Source of the DNA: Sphingobacteriaceae bacterium DW12
Lineage (GTDB): Bacteria > Bacteroidota > Bacteroidia > Sphingobacteriales > Sphingobacteriaceae
DNA: 64,000 nucleotides
Direction of reading: 5' to 3'
NCBI GenBank assembly: GCA_000783305.1
Contig: JROE01000008.1
Coordinates: 356,204-420,203 of the forward strand
Both the position numbers and the translations under genes were made by a program. Below the pieces are notes generated by a model that was not told where the DNA came from, did no database searches, and was given only the letters and a program-made list of their open reading frames with translations. This document shows, piece after piece, positions 1 to 9,579 of this stretch (position 1 is its first letter; each line of letters starts with the position of its first letter).

Positions 1-290
1 TGGGGACCACTCTCCGTGTTCACCATCGTACCTTTGCGTAAGCTAATGATGCCATCTTTCGATATCCGAAACAAACCCGAGGTATCAGCGCTTAGCTTGA
101 CCCGATTCCCTTTAATAACTTCAGGCTTGATAATTTTTCCAATCGCCACCCCCGGTTGATCAAGCGGAATAACATAACTGTTCAATGATACGATGCCGGA
201 TGCCACGCCTTGGGCTTTAACACAGCTTATAGAAGCCAATAGCATCCATAGGCTAAAGATGTAAATGTTGTATTTTACTTTATTGTACAT
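1..290 (-). CDS. Secreted protein of unknown function, C-terminus cut by window edge
   Basis: Only the first 96 codons are present; the gene runs off the left edge. The start is an ATG at 288-290, lying inside the last codons of the upstream phosphoesterase gene with an 11-base overlap in another frame, so the two are probably translationally coupled. The product opens with a hydrophobic signal peptide ending near SCVKAQG (about residue 27). The rest is beta-rich, with alternating hydrophobic residues such as KLSADTSGLFRISKDG, and resembles a cadherin- or Ig-like repeat. I cannot assign a family. The context suggests a periplasmic or surface partner of the phosphoesterase. Confidence 0.7.
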   Translation of the reverse strand, partial: MYNKVKYNIYIFSLWMLLASISCVKAQGVASGIVSLNSYVIPLDQPGVAIGKIIKPEVIKGNRVKLSADTSGLFRISKDGIISLRKGTMVNTESGP

Positions 291-1710
291 ATTCTTTAGA
301 TATATTGCCGAAACCATCACGTATCTCTACAGTCAGCTTACTACCACTCCGCTGCGGACGGGCGAAAAAAAGATGATCTGTCTCTGTCGTCCAAATCCAA
401 TCGTAGCTGTAGGTTTTCTTATTTTTAATAATCTCTTTCGTCGTCTGTGGGTCGCGCCCAATGTAATTCTGCATGGCACCTCTATACACATCGTCTTCGT
501 ACCAAGATACCGTCCAAGTAGGGTCATAATTCCAAATCAGCACGGTTAAATCATCTGGCCGCTCTGGATTATCCCCTACAGCATATACTCGGGACTGTAC
601 ATGGTCTTCAAGGCCTAAAGCTTTGTATTTCCAGGATAACTGATTTCCATCTGCCATATATACCATATATCCGGGAGGCGTACCATCCGCGCAATCCGGC
701 CCCTGCCAAAAAATACCGGAAATAGAACTCTGTGTATGTTCCCAGATATGTGGAGCAGGTCGATGATGGTCTTGTAAATGAGTGTGTCCAGAGATGATAT
801 GCACTTGGTACGGCTGCAATAGGTCATATAGAAAAGCGGAATTTTTTAAAATCTGTTGCCCTTCTGATTTTCGAAATGCTTTGTTAGTTGTAGGAATATG
901 TAGCATCAGCACAACCGTACTTCCCGGTGGTACCTGCTTCAAGTCCTGCTCCAACCACGCCAATTGCTCCTCTGGTAAATAACTGATATATTCTTGTGCT
1001 CGCCCTAGATAAAAAACATTATCCAGCACTACGTAGTGAATCTTTCCTCTATTAAACGCATAATAATTAGGACCAAAATACTTTTGAAAAGCCAAATCAG
1101 CTTGAATATTGGACCGTGTCCCGAATTGGATATCATGATTGCCTTTGGCGTAGAAAAAAGGAACTTGTATGTCTGAAAAGACCTCCTTTAAGGGGACGAA
1201 AAGCTCAGGTTTATCTCCAACCATATCGCCCGTAACCATACCATGGACAGGATATCCTTCTAAATGAGAAGATATGTACTTCTGCATGTCTTGGATAAAT
1301 GGCCGACAAGCCTCCACATCCTGATGCGTGTACACCTGTGGATCGCCGACAACAATCATGGCATGGCGATCATCCGGTAGCGTCGGCTCCAATTGAAAAT
1401 CATAAGATCTGGTAAATGCTGCATCATTCAACTCCAGATAAAAACAAGGCGCATGATCTCTTATAGGTATTCTATACCCCCCAGGAATAGTGATATATAC
1501 ATGCTTTGCACCTGGTGCTGTAGTCAATCGATAATTCCCATTTTCGTCAGTAAGTACGATAGTCCGTCCGTCAGTTACGGATATGTTTGCCAAGGCACCT
1601 CCATTTGTAGTCGTCACTCGACCTTGGACACTCCTGGATACGGATTGGGCATAGGATACGACCACAGAAAAAAGCGAAACAAACCAGCATAATATGGTCA
1701 ATCTTTTCAT
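280..1710 (-). CDS. Secreted calcineurin-like metallophosphoesterase
   Basis: A 476-residue exported enzyme predicted to hydrolyse phosphoester bonds using two metal ions. A signal peptide covers about residues 1-22 (ending SYAQS). It is followed by a small beta-sandwich N-domain of the MetallophosN/CarboxypepD-regulatory kind (about 25-110) and the catalytic domain. The metal motifs are GDPQ at 122, GDMVGD at 161, GNHD at 190, H271 and GHTH at 308, which is a complete calcineurin-like set. The last 150 residues fit the MetallophosC domain. The three-domain layout is common in Bacteroidota. The substrate is unknown. The next gene overlaps it by 11 bases, so they probably form an operon. Confidence 0.92.
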   Translation of the reverse strand: MKRLTILCWFVSLFSVVVSYAQSVSRSVQGRVTTTNGGALANISVTDGRTIVLTDENGNYRLTTAPGAKHVYITIPGGYRIPIRDHAPCFYLELNDAAFTRSYDFQLEPTLPDDRHAMIVVGDPQVYTHQDVEACRPFIQDMQKYISSHLEGYPVHGMVTGDMVGDKPELFVPLKEVFSDIQVPFFYAKGNHDIQFGTRSNIQADLAFQKYFGPNYYAFNRGKIHYVVLDNVFYLGRAQEYISYLPEEQLAWLEQDLKQVPPGSTVVLMLHIPTTNKAFRKSEGQQILKNSAFLYDLLQPYQVHIISGHTHLQDHHRPAPHIWEHTQSSISGIFWQGPDCADGTPPGYMVYMADGNQLSWKYKALGLEDHVQSRVYAVGDNPERPDDLTVLIWNYDPTWTVSWYEDDVYRGAMQNYIGRDPQTTKEIIKNKKTYSYDWIWTTETDHLFFARPQRSGSKLTVEIRDGFGNISKEYVQ

Positions 1711-1905
1711 ACTTGAGTTAACTTAAGCGTGCAACAAACTCGACAAGACGAGGGTCCTTAATATTCAGCTAGAGGATTATGATAGTGACAGATAATGGGG
1801 TTACCGGGCTGCATCTTCGATAGGAGACAAGACATCGGTAATTTGGGGCTAGATCGTCGACTAACACATCTACTTTTACTTTCACTGATACATTTTGAAT
1901 GTGGT

Positions 1906-1928
1906 AAAAAGCTGGCTCAAGAGCCAGC
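1906..1928 (-). terminator. Rho-independent terminator of the epimerase transcript
   Basis: Read on the minus strand, an 8-bp perfect GC-rich stem (GCTGGCTC / GAGCCAGC) is followed at once by five T. It lies just beyond the epimerase stop codon, as expected for the end of the MFS-epimerase transcript. Confidence 0.75.
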
Positions 1929-1933
1929 CTAAA

Positions 1934-3127
1934 CTAAACAACATGAACAATCAAGTCCTTTTGTGCGATGTCTTCCAATGTCCTCCAACATTGATACAAG
2001 GCACGTGGTACGTGGAAGCAACCCTTCCATTTACCCCCTTTTAGGGACAGCAAGACCTCTCCTTGACGGTTCAAATAACCATACCACTCTGGATATTCGA
2101 CGTCTTTGAAATGGGTCCAAGTATAGTTATGAACTTTCTCAAACCATACTAAACACTCTTGCGATCCAGTCAATTGATAGCCTTTTATCAAAGAAATCAA
2201 GGTTTCCATATGAACCCACCATAGCTTTTGATCCCACTCCAACTGTTGAGGTGGATGTCCTGACCTATCCATAAAATAGAATATACCTCCATATTTTTTA
2301 TCCCATCCGTATTCCAACATATTAAGGGTGATATTCACTGCTTTTTGAATGAGGTCTTCGCGTTGCAAACGTACACCTAGATCCATAATGAACCACATCG
2401 CTTCGATAGCATGTCCAGGGTTGACCACACGCCCGTCAAAAGTGTCTGATAATTCTCCATCCATACACACATTTTCGATAATAATCCCACCCAACTCAGG
2501 TCTATAAAACACCTCCAACACCTCATGTAAACAATCCTCAATAAGTTGATCTAATAATGATTTTGGAAGTAAATGCTCAATCTCTAATGCCAGATTGCAA
2601 AGAATCATAGGCAGCGCAAAATTCTTCAGCGCCCTACTACCAGGAACCGCTTTATTCCACTTGCCTTTGGGGTTATCCACCTTCGAGCGGATGATGTCAA
2701 ATGTCTTCATGGCCACATCTGCATAAAGCTGATTGCCGGTAGCTAAATTCAACTGTCCAAAAGCTATTGTTGCAAATGTGTAGGAAAAAATGTTATAAGG
2801 TTCGGTCAGGGGATTTCCTTCAACATCCAATGAAAAGTACCAGTTAAAGTTTCCATCATGCCCACGTTCCAATAAGAAAGCAGCACCATGTTCAGCAGCA
2901 TCCAACCACGATTGGTTCTTTTCGATCTTATTGTACAGGGATGAAAACATATATACTTCTCGTGCCTGTAGCCATATAAATTTGTCCGTGTCAAAAACTT
3001 TTCCCTCCCGATCTAGACAAGTAAAGTATCCGCCATGCTCTCTATCCAATGATTTTTCCAACCAAAAAGGCAATACGTTCTCCAACAGTTCCGTTTTGTA
3101 CTGTTCACTAAGTTTCTTAAAATTCAT
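1934..3127 (-). CDS. N-acylglucosamine 2-epimerase family protein
   Basis: 397 residues, the normal length for the (alpha/alpha)6-barrel AGE family, which interconverts GlcNAc and ManNAc or epimerises/isomerises related sugars. The N-terminal motif EHGGYF is present. The two histidines used as acid/base catalysts in AGE enzymes are visible at H239 (NPGHAIE) and H372 (FHVPR). There is no signal peptide, so it should be cytoplasmic. It lies 33 bases after the sugar porter gene on the same strand, implying uptake and conversion of one sugar. Whether the substrate is an N-acyl amino sugar or a neutral sugar such as mannose cannot be decided by eye, since AGE, YihS and cellobiose epimerases share this fold. 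Confidence 0.88.
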   Translation of the reverse strand: MNFKKLSEQYKTELLENVLPFWLEKSLDREHGGYFTCLDREGKVFDTDKFIWLQAREVYMFSSLYNKIEKNQSWLDAAEHGAAFLLERGHDGNFNWYFSLDVEGNPLTEPYNIFSYTFATIAFGQLNLATGNQLYADVAMKTFDIIRSKVDNPKGKWNKAVPGSRALKNFALPMILCNLALEIEHLLPKSLLDQLIEDCLHEVLEVFYRPELGGIIIENVCMDGELSDTFDGRVVNPGHAIEAMWFIMDLGVRLQREDLIQKAVNITLNMLEYGWDKKYGGIFYFMDRSGHPPQQLEWDQKLWWVHMETLISLIKGYQLTGSQECLVWFEKVHNYTWTHFKDVEYPEWYGYLNRQGEVLLSLKGGKWKGCFHVPRALYQCWRTLEDIAQKDLIVHVV

Positions 3128-3160
3128 GTTATTGTATTATTCTACGTACTATACTTAAGG

Positions 3161-4561
3161 TTAATGAATCCAATGACGTTCGATATCCTCCAAGGATTTA
3201 CCCGTGGTCTCGGGCACCAATTTCCAAACGATGAGCATATAAGGGATACACATCGCAGCAAAGAGAAAAAATGTCCCCCCAGGAGTTAAATTCTCCAACA
3301 TCCAAGGGGTAAGTTGACCAATCAGGTAAGTTCCTATCCACAGCGATAGACCTGCAATTGACATAGCTAATCCTCGGATAGAATTGGGGTACATCTCCGA
3401 AAGTAATACCCAAATGACTGCGGAAATAGAAATTGCACAACAGAAAACATATGCTAAAAAGCAAATCAGCATAAACATGCTGGATAGACCAATTTCCGCT
3501 CCCCAGAAAAAATACGTACCAATCAGCAACAAGAAGAATATCATCCCCGACACGCCCATATATACTAATTTCTTACGGCCAACTTTGTCAATAATAAAGA
3601 CAGCCAACACGGTAGTCAGCACATTGACTAATCCCACAATGACTTGATAAAAAAGCGAATCGCCACCAGAAATACCACTACTTTCAAAAATAGTAGGACC
3701 ATAATACAACACCGCGTTGACGCCCATAAATTGTCCCAAAATCGCTATAGCTGCTCCTATCCAAACAGCTTTCCTTATACCTGGCTGAGCCAACAATTTC
3801 CAATTTACCTTTTGGCTTGTTATACTTACCTGCTGTATCTTGTCCAACTCAGCCACAGCTGTATTCTCAGAGCGATAAATAAGTGTCAAGATTTTTTGTG
3901 CACGCTCGGTACGACCATTCATGACCAGCCACCGTGGACTCTCCGGAATAAAAAAGATAATGATAAAGAAAAAGATAGCTGGTAATCCCGATACACCCAA
4001 CATACCGCGCCACACCTCTTCGTGAAAAACTAACTTTAACCAACTATTTTGTAGATATTGTGCATCCCCTAAGGAGTAATTTAAAAGTGCATAGTTGACC
4101 AAGTATGCTCCCAAAAAACCAATTGTGACCGCCAATTGATAAAGCGACACCAATCTACCTCGGTACTGTGGCACCGACAATTCAGAAATATACATTGGCG
4201 ATACAATAGATACAACACCGATTCCAACGCCACCTATAATCCTAGCATATATCAAATGATTGAAATCCGATGATAGCGCACAGTATACCGCTGAAACAGT
4301 AAATAAAAAAGCAGAAATAAATAACGTATTACGCCGCCCGAAACGGTCGCCGAGGAATCCCCCACAAGATACGCCAGCTATGGATCCTATCAGTGCACAC
4401 CCTACATACCAGCCTTGTGAGACAGTATCCAATCCAAACTGTGAACTTATCTGAGCGATGGTTCCCGAAATAACAGCAGTATCGTATCCAAACAGAAAGC
4501 CTCCTATGGCTGCGACTATCGATAAAAAACCGATATAATTTAAGTTAATTGTTTGATTCAT
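3161..4561 (-). CDS. Sugar porter family MFS transporter
   Basis: A 466-residue inner-membrane sugar/proton symporter with 12 predicted helices. Sugar-porter signatures are present: GFLFGYDTAVISG in helix 1, GDRFGRR in the loop after helix 2, PESPRWL near the centre and PETTGKSLEDIE at the C-terminus. It is first in a two-gene unit with the epimerase and divergent from the ROK repressor, which probably controls it. The sugar is unknown; the epimerase suggests an (amino)hexose. Confidence 0.92.
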   Translation of the reverse strand: MNQTINLNYIGFLSIVAAIGGFLFGYDTAVISGTIAQISSQFGLDTVSQGWYVGCALIGSIAGVSCGGFLGDRFGRRNTLFISAFLFTVSAVYCALSSDFNHLIYARIIGGVGIGVVSIVSPMYISELSVPQYRGRLVSLYQLAVTIGFLGAYLVNYALLNYSLGDAQYLQNSWLKLVFHEEVWRGMLGVSGLPAIFFFIIIFFIPESPRWLVMNGRTERAQKILTLIYRSENTAVAELDKIQQVSITSQKVNWKLLAQPGIRKAVWIGAAIAILGQFMGVNAVLYYGPTIFESSGISGGDSLFYQVIVGLVNVLTTVLAVFIIDKVGRKKLVYMGVSGMIFFLLLIGTYFFWGAEIGLSSMFMLICFLAYVFCCAISISAVIWVLLSEMYPNSIRGLAMSIAGLSLWIGTYLIGQLTPWMLENLTPGGTFFLFAAMCIPYMLIVWKLVPETTGKSLEDIERHWIH

Positions 4562-4932
4562 TTTATTAGGTTCGTTTTTTTCAGGTTATTATATAGTATA
4601 AGGTTTTACGTTGCTGTTCAAACAAAACTTCTAACATATTGAGTGTAATAAACTCGACTACCATAAAAATTCTGCTTCTATTGCTTCTATTCATAACATT
4701 TACACAGTTACTTGGTATTTCGTTCTATCTTATATTTCTATACGGAGATAAGGGTTCGAACAATTTCAAGGGCTAAATTAAAAATAAAATTTAATATATC
4801 AACGGTCGATTATTATTTTATTTTAAGATTGACCCATCAGATATAAATAATAATGATGAATTAACGATTACTGAACACAAAATTAAATATGTACAGTTTT
4901 ATTTGTTAGTTTTGCTAAACTTAATAGGAATC
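4562..4932. other. Intergenic region between divergent sugar porter and ROK genes
   Basis: This 371-base AT-rich region should hold both promoters and the ROK operator. On the plus strand TAGTTTTG at 4907-4914 matches the Bacteroidota -7 consensus, 18 bases before the preferred ROK start. On the minus strand a TAATTTTG match lies at 4878-4885, but that is over 300 bases from the porter start. I saw no convincing long palindrome and no gene. Confidence 0.4.
4907..4914 (+). promoter_or_regulatory. Probable -7 promoter element of the ROK gene
   Basis: TAGTTTTG fits TAnnTTTG. Its placement argues for translation starting at the ATG at 4933, not at the in-frame ATG at 4903, which would lie upstream of the predicted transcript start. 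No clear -33 element was found. Confidence 0.4.
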
Positions 4933-6153
4933 ATGACATTTTTTGAAGAAATAGAAAACGAAAACGTTTCTGGAGTTGCTTATAAGAACAACTCCATTAA
5001 GAAGAACATAATTGCTATACTTTCAAACGACGGAAACAGCACCATTGCCGAACTGAGCAAAGAGTTGAAACTAAGTGTACCTAAGGTGACCAATGTAATC
5101 AATGAACTGATAGAAGACGGATTGGTTAAAGATTATGGGAAATCAACGACACTCAGCGGGCGCAAGCCGAATATGTATGGTTTAGTACCTACGTCTGGCT
5201 TCTTTGTAGGTGTTGATGTGAAACACAATCATGTAAATATAGGATTGATAGATTTAAACAAGACTATTGTTTCTATTGCGGAGAACCTTCCTTACCAACT
5301 CGCCAATAGTCAAGAGTCTCTTGATGACCTGTGTCAAATTATTAAAAACTTTATCAAAAGATCAGGAGTCCCAAAAGACAAAATCTTAGCTTTAGGTCTG
5401 AATCTTAGTGGTCGAATCAACTACAAGACCGGCTACAGTTACAGTTTTTTTCACTTCAGCGAGACGCCCCTAAGCAAATATTTGGAAGATACTTTAAAAA
5501 TAAAGACCTTCATCGAAAACGATTCAAGGGCTATGGCCTACGGCGAGTTCATGGCGGGAGTTGTGAAGCAAGAAAAGAATGTCCTTTTCTTGAACCTAGA
5601 TTATGGTATTGGAATGGGAACGTTAATCAATGGTCACATCTACTACGGGGAATCGGGATTTGCTGGCGAATTCGGGCATATTCCTTTATTCGACAACGAA
5701 ATTCTATGTCACTGTGGAAAAAAGGGTTGCTTAGAAACAGAAGCTTCAGGACGAGCACTGAATAACCTCTTTATTCAAAAAATAAGAGAAGGTTATGCTA
5801 GTACATTGACCAAGACCATAGACCCAGATGACATCAAATTGAAACATATCCTCGAAGCTGTACAAAATGACGATGTATTGGCGATTGAGCTGTTAGCCGA
5901 GATTGGTGGAAAGTTGGGGCGAGCAATAGCCATGTTAATAAATCTATACAATCCACAGCTGATCGTATTAGGCGGTTCATTGGCTCGAACTCACGATTAC
6001 ATACTGCTCCCTATTAAGAGCGCAATCAACAAATATTCACTAAACTTAGTGAGTACAGATACGAAAATTAAACTTTCAGAATTACAGGAGAAAGCAGGTG
6101 TGATTGGAGCTTGCCTTTTAGTAAGAGATCGATTACTGGATATAAACAATTAA
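4933..6153 (+). CDS. ROK family transcriptional repressor (NagC/Mlc type)
   Basis: 406 residues: a MarR-like winged helix-turn-helix at about 20-75 (TIAELSKELKLSVPKVTN) followed by a sugar-kinase-like ROK domain. The ROK zinc signature is visible (GHIP followed by CHCGKKGCLETEASG), as are the glycine-rich nucleotide-fold motifs GIGMGTL and LGGSLA. The HTH makes it a regulator and not only a kinase. It is divergent from the sugar porter/epimerase pair, so it probably represses them until its sugar ligand binds. The start at 4933 is chosen over an in-frame ATG 30 bases upstream because the upstream residues are hydrophobic and unlike the family. Confidence 0.9.
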   Translation: MTFFEEIENENVSGVAYKNNSIKKNIIAILSNDGNSTIAELSKELKLSVPKVTNVINELIEDGLVKDYGKSTTLSGRKPNMYGLVPTSGFFVGVDVKHNHVNIGLIDLNKTIVSIAENLPYQLANSQESLDDLCQIIKNFIKRSGVPKDKILALGLNLSGRINYKTGYSYSFFHFSETPLSKYLEDTLKIKTFIENDSRAMAYGEFMAGVVKQEKNVLFLNLDYGIGMGTLINGHIYYGESGFAGEFGHIPLFDNEILCHCGKKGCLETEASGRALNNLFIQKIREGYASTLTKTIDPDDIKLKHILEAVQNDDVLAIELLAEIGGKLGRAIAMLINLYNPQLIVLGGSLARTHDYILLPIKSAINKYSLNLVSTDTKIKLSELQEKAGVIGACLLVRDRLLDINN

Positions 6154-6276
6154 ATCCGTACTGAGAAAAATTTACAATGGTATTCAATTCTGACAACTAC
6201 TTAATAACAGGATACGATTCATTTTTGTAAATGGAAAGCATTGGGCAGATCATCACTCGCTTTTGATCCGTTCAGT

Positions 6277-8688
6277 TTACTCATTTCGTAGACTATCCAC
6301 AGGATTAGCAATCGCAGTTTTCATTGCTTGAAAGCCAATTGTAAACAAAGCGATAATAATTGCGCCAAACCCCGATATCACAAAAGACCACCAAGGAATT
6401 TCTATTCGATAGGCAAATCCATCTAACCATTTTTGCATGATCCACCAAGTAATCGGAGTAGCAACCAAGAGCGCAATAAGCACAAGTTTAATAAAATCCT
6501 TGGATAAAAGATGGAGGATATTGGGAACAGAGGCACCTAATACTTTTCGTATACCAATTTCTTTTGTACGTTGATTAGCCGTATACATCGCTAAGCCGAA
6601 CAAGCCCAAGCAGGCAACGAAAATAGTCAATCCAGCGAATATACCAAGCAGATGGGCTGTCTTGACCTCGGACTGGTATGTGTCATTAATCCGATCGTCA
6701 AGGAAAGAATAGGTAAACGGAAAGTCGGGACGAAAAGATTCATATTGTTTTTTCAACGAATTCAGAATTGTAGTCATCTCCTCTGTCTTTACTTTTATTA
6801 ACAAATTTCCCGTGGTTTTTTGCATAATCATGACCAATGGTGATATGGATTCATGCAGTGATTTGAAATGAAAGTCCTTAACAACACCCACGACACGATA
6901 TACTTGATGATCTTTATTGGTAATGGTCTGCTCAAGAGCTTCTTGCCCATTCCATCCAAAAGTCTTAGCTGCAGTTTCATTCAGGATAACGCTCAAAGAA
7001 TCTGTACCATAGGTGTTAGAGAAATTACGTCCACTTTTCATTTCTATTCCCAACGTAGGAATATAGTGCTCATCGACATCGTAGCGTAACGTTTTTACCC
7101 ATTCATGAGGAGCGGATTGGGAATGGACAAAGAAATTATTATTGGCTGTTGGACCCGCAGGGATGTAATGGGAATGTGTGGCATGAAGAATACGTGAATC
7201 TTGCATCAACTTTGCATAAAAGGCACCCTCACTTTTACCTAGCGGCCAACTTTGGATAATCAAGATTTGGCTCTTATCATATCCCAATTTCTTTTGCTGA
7301 ATGTAAAGAAGCTGTTGATAAACGACCACAGTACAGATGAGTAAACAGATGGAAATAAAAAATTGGAAAACTACCAAACTTCCACGCAGACTGACATCTC
7401 TCTTTTCTGGAAACAGCTTCCCTTTTAGGACCCTAGTCGGCTTAAAAGAGGACAAGAAAAGTGCGGGATAGCTTCCTGCTAGAGCACCGATGACGAGACC
7501 AAAACATAAGATTGCTGGAAAAACCCAAAAATGTTGGAATACCGTCCCGTCAAATGCTTTACCGGAAAGCTTATTGAATAAGGGTAAACCAGCAGCAACC
7601 AGTCCTAGGGCTAAAAGCAAACTGATGAAAACCAACATTGAAGATTCTGCAAAAAACTGAAGAACGAGTGCCTTTCGACTAGACCCTAACACTTTGCGTA
7701 TGCCAACCTCCTTCGCGCGTTTGGATGCGCCCGCTGTAGATAGATTCATGAAATTGATGCACGCAATGATAAGCATAAATACCGCTATGGATCCAAAAAT
7801 ATATACATAGCGGATATCTCCTGACAACCCTAGATCATAGGCAAAGTCTGAATACAAATGGATATCGGTGAGGGGTTGGAGATAGAGACCAATCTTATTC
7901 CCCATTTGACGAAAGGCTGTGTAGCTCATCCCAAATGCTTCGGGCACCTGTGGACCTGCATATTTTTCAAAAATGGTTGGCAATTTGCTTTCCATCTGTC
8001 TAAAATCAGTACCCTCACGAAGAAGTAGATAGGTGAAAAATTCGGACTCCATCCAAGATGTTGATTGCGCGCCAGAAAAACTGGCCATGGAAATCAACAT
8101 ATCAAATTGAAAATGGGAGTTGGATGGAATGTCACGCATTACCCCAGTAATAGTCAAATTAGTCTTGGCATCATCCTCAACTGTCAGCGAACGCCCTACA
8201 ACTTGCGTGGTCCCAAAGTACTTTTCGGCAGTGGATTCCGAAAGAATAACAGTGTTAGGTTCAATCAAAGCCGTTTGGGGATTACCTTCAACAAGGGGTA
8301 GAGAGAAAACCTTAAAAATAGTCGGATCAACAAAAGCCATATCCTCTTCGTAAAAAAGCTTGTCGGCTATGACAAACTTAGGACGTCCGCCTGAGCGTAT
8401 ACGTACCGTCTCCTCAACCTCTGGAAATTCGACCTTCAGAGCCTGGGCAACAGGCGGCATGACATGTGCTTCATTGAGTTTGCCGCCAGGGACAGTACCC
8501 TTAAAAACAACCCGAACAATTCGATTTGCATGAGCATGAAAACGATCGTAACTCCATTCATCCAAAACATAGATACTAATCAAAATGCAAGTCGCTAATC
8601 CAATAGCAAGGCCTACAATGTTAATCAAGGAGAAGGTCGGTTGCCTTCTGAGATTACGCCAAGCGATTTTGAAGTAGTTCTTTATCAT
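6277..8688 (-). CDS. FtsX/MacB-like ABC transporter permease
   Basis: 803 residues from the ATG at 8688; the frame is open upstream to 8763, but the family begins at MIKNYFKIAWRNLRR. An N-terminal helix (FSLINIVGLAIGLA) is followed by a MacB-type periplasmic domain (about 50-250), three FtsX helices, a further helix, a second periplasmic domain and a C-terminal FtsX domain with EIGIRKVLGAS. The same EVGIRKVLGSS motif occurs in the first half, so the protein is an internal duplication. No ATPase gene is adjacent, which is usual for these Bacteroidota permeases. The substrate is unknown; lipoprotein or antimicrobial-peptide export are the known roles of relatives. Confidence 0.88.
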   Translation of the reverse strand: MIKNYFKIAWRNLRRQPTFSLINIVGLAIGLATCILISIYVLDEWSYDRFHAHANRIVRVVFKGTVPGGKLNEAHVMPPVAQALKVEFPEVEETVRIRSGGRPKFVIADKLFYEEDMAFVDPTIFKVFSLPLVEGNPQTALIEPNTVILSESTAEKYFGTTQVVGRSLTVEDDAKTNLTITGVMRDIPSNSHFQFDMLISMASFSGAQSTSWMESEFFTYLLLREGTDFRQMESKLPTIFEKYAGPQVPEAFGMSYTAFRQMGNKIGLYLQPLTDIHLYSDFAYDLGLSGDIRYVYIFGSIAVFMLIIACINFMNLSTAGASKRAKEVGIRKVLGSSRKALVLQFFAESSMLVFISLLLALGLVAAGLPLFNKLSGKAFDGTVFQHFWVFPAILCFGLVIGALAGSYPALFLSSFKPTRVLKGKLFPEKRDVSLRGSLVVFQFFISICLLICTVVVYQQLLYIQQKKLGYDKSQILIIQSWPLGKSEGAFYAKLMQDSRILHATHSHYIPAGPTANNNFFVHSQSAPHEWVKTLRYDVDEHYIPTLGIEMKSGRNFSNTYGTDSLSVILNETAAKTFGWNGQEALEQTITNKDHQVYRVVGVVKDFHFKSLHESISPLVMIMQKTTGNLLIKVKTEEMTTILNSLKKQYESFRPDFPFTYSFLDDRINDTYQSEVKTAHLLGIFAGLTIFVACLGLFGLAMYTANQRTKEIGIRKVLGASVPNILHLLSKDFIKLVLIALLVATPITWWIMQKWLDGFAYRIEIPWWSFVISGFGAIIIALFTIGFQAMKTAIANPVDSLRNE

Positions 8689-8814
8689 GGTACAATTACT
8701 GAATTTCCGTTCGTCATACATGCGAACAATATATCTGCCAAAAAGTAAAGCACTGTTATTCAAAACATTGAGACGACACCAATACCACTAGGTGTTCGCC
8801 ATCGCACAATTGGA

Positions 8815-8830
8815 TGTCCACTTTCGGACA
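8815..8830. promoter_or_regulatory. Inverted repeat upstream of the ABC permease gene
   Basis: TGTCC-N6-GGACA lies 127 bases upstream of the permease start and just past the TetR stop codon. The spacing suits a dimeric DNA-binding protein. The same stretch can also pair TCCAC with GTGGA, so a weak RNA hairpin is the alternative reading. Confidence 0.35.
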
Positions 8831-8839
8831 GTGGATTTC

Positions 8840-9424
8840 TTATCTGTCTTTTACGTAAGGTAACAACAGAGACATCATGGTGTCAACATAATCCTTCTTG
8901 GCTTCAATACCTGAATACCGATAGGAAAGCGTATTATAGGATATCCAAAAATCACCAACTATAAATAGCTTTTTCACCAAATTACTCTTTATTTGAGGGG
9001 ATAGTTTTACAAATACTCCCTGTTCTTCCAATCGCTCCAACCAATTTATGAATTGATTTTCTCGCTTTGCAACAAGGTGTTGATAATCTGTTCGTATATC
9101 AGGTATCCAAATCCCAATTTCTACGAAATGTAGAAACAGGAATCGGAATTCGTCCATTTTTTCATATATCAACTCTAAAATTGGGGTTAAGTCATCAATA
9201 CATTCTAAGCTTAAGTATTGAACCTGTTCAATAATATGATCATACCAATCTATCAACTGACGAAAAAGCGCAATGACGATATCTTCGGTATGTTTAAAAT
9301 GGTAGTGTAGATTTCCAGGACTAATAGCCATTGAAGCCGCTATACCCCTTGTCGTTGTATTCCTAATCCCCGATTCATTAAAAAGTTGCCGGGCTACATC
9401 CAAAATCTTATCACTTGTTTTCAT
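8840..9424 (-). CDS. TetR/AcrR family transcriptional regulator
   Basis: 194 residues. The N-terminal TetR helix-turn-helix (about 5-50) has the typical run from KILDVARQLFNESG to GNLHYHFKHTEDI. The rest is an all-helical ligand domain without a recognisable specific subfamily. It sits between a permease gene on the same strand and two small membrane-protein genes on the other, and a palindrome in the divergent gap (9522-9537) is its likely operator. It therefore probably represses itself and the divergent genes. Confidence 0.9.
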   Translation of the reverse strand: MKTSDKILDVARQLFNESGIRNTTTRGIAASMAISPGNLHYHFKHTEDIVIALFRQLIDWYDHIIEQVQYLSLECIDDLTPILELIYEKMDEFRFLFLHFVEIGIWIPDIRTDYQHLVAKRENQFINWLERLEEQGVFVKLSPQIKSNLVKKLFIVGDFWISYNTLSYRYSGIEAKKDYVDTMMSLLLPYVKDR

Positions 9425-9521
9425 CTATTACATTTTTTAATGTCGATTACAGGTCGCATCATCAGATTAGACAGCGTGTATCGAAGCTCATGCCATCCGT
9501 TTAACTATTTTTTATCAAAAA

Positions 9522-9537
9522 TAGAACAAATGTTCTA
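9522..9537. promoter_or_regulatory. Palindromic operator, probable TetR-family binding site
   Basis: TAGAACA-AA-TGTTCTA is a perfect 7-bp inverted repeat with a two-base centre, in the gap between the divergent TetR gene and the 61-residue membrane protein. Size and position fit a TetR dimer site. A weak -7-like TATTTTTA follows about 15 bases downstream on the plus strand. Confidence 0.6.
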
Positions 9538-9579
9538 ATTAAAGAAAGAATGTGTATTTTTACAATAAATAGCAGGTAT

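Noticed and set aside
333..527. Open frame inside the phosphoesterase gene
   Set aside because: It is an alternative frame of a clear enzyme and has no coding character of its own.
8690..8840. Possible sigma-54 (-24/-12) promoter for the permease
   Set aside because: No TGGCAC-N5-TTGCA-like match could be found in the region on the minus strand.
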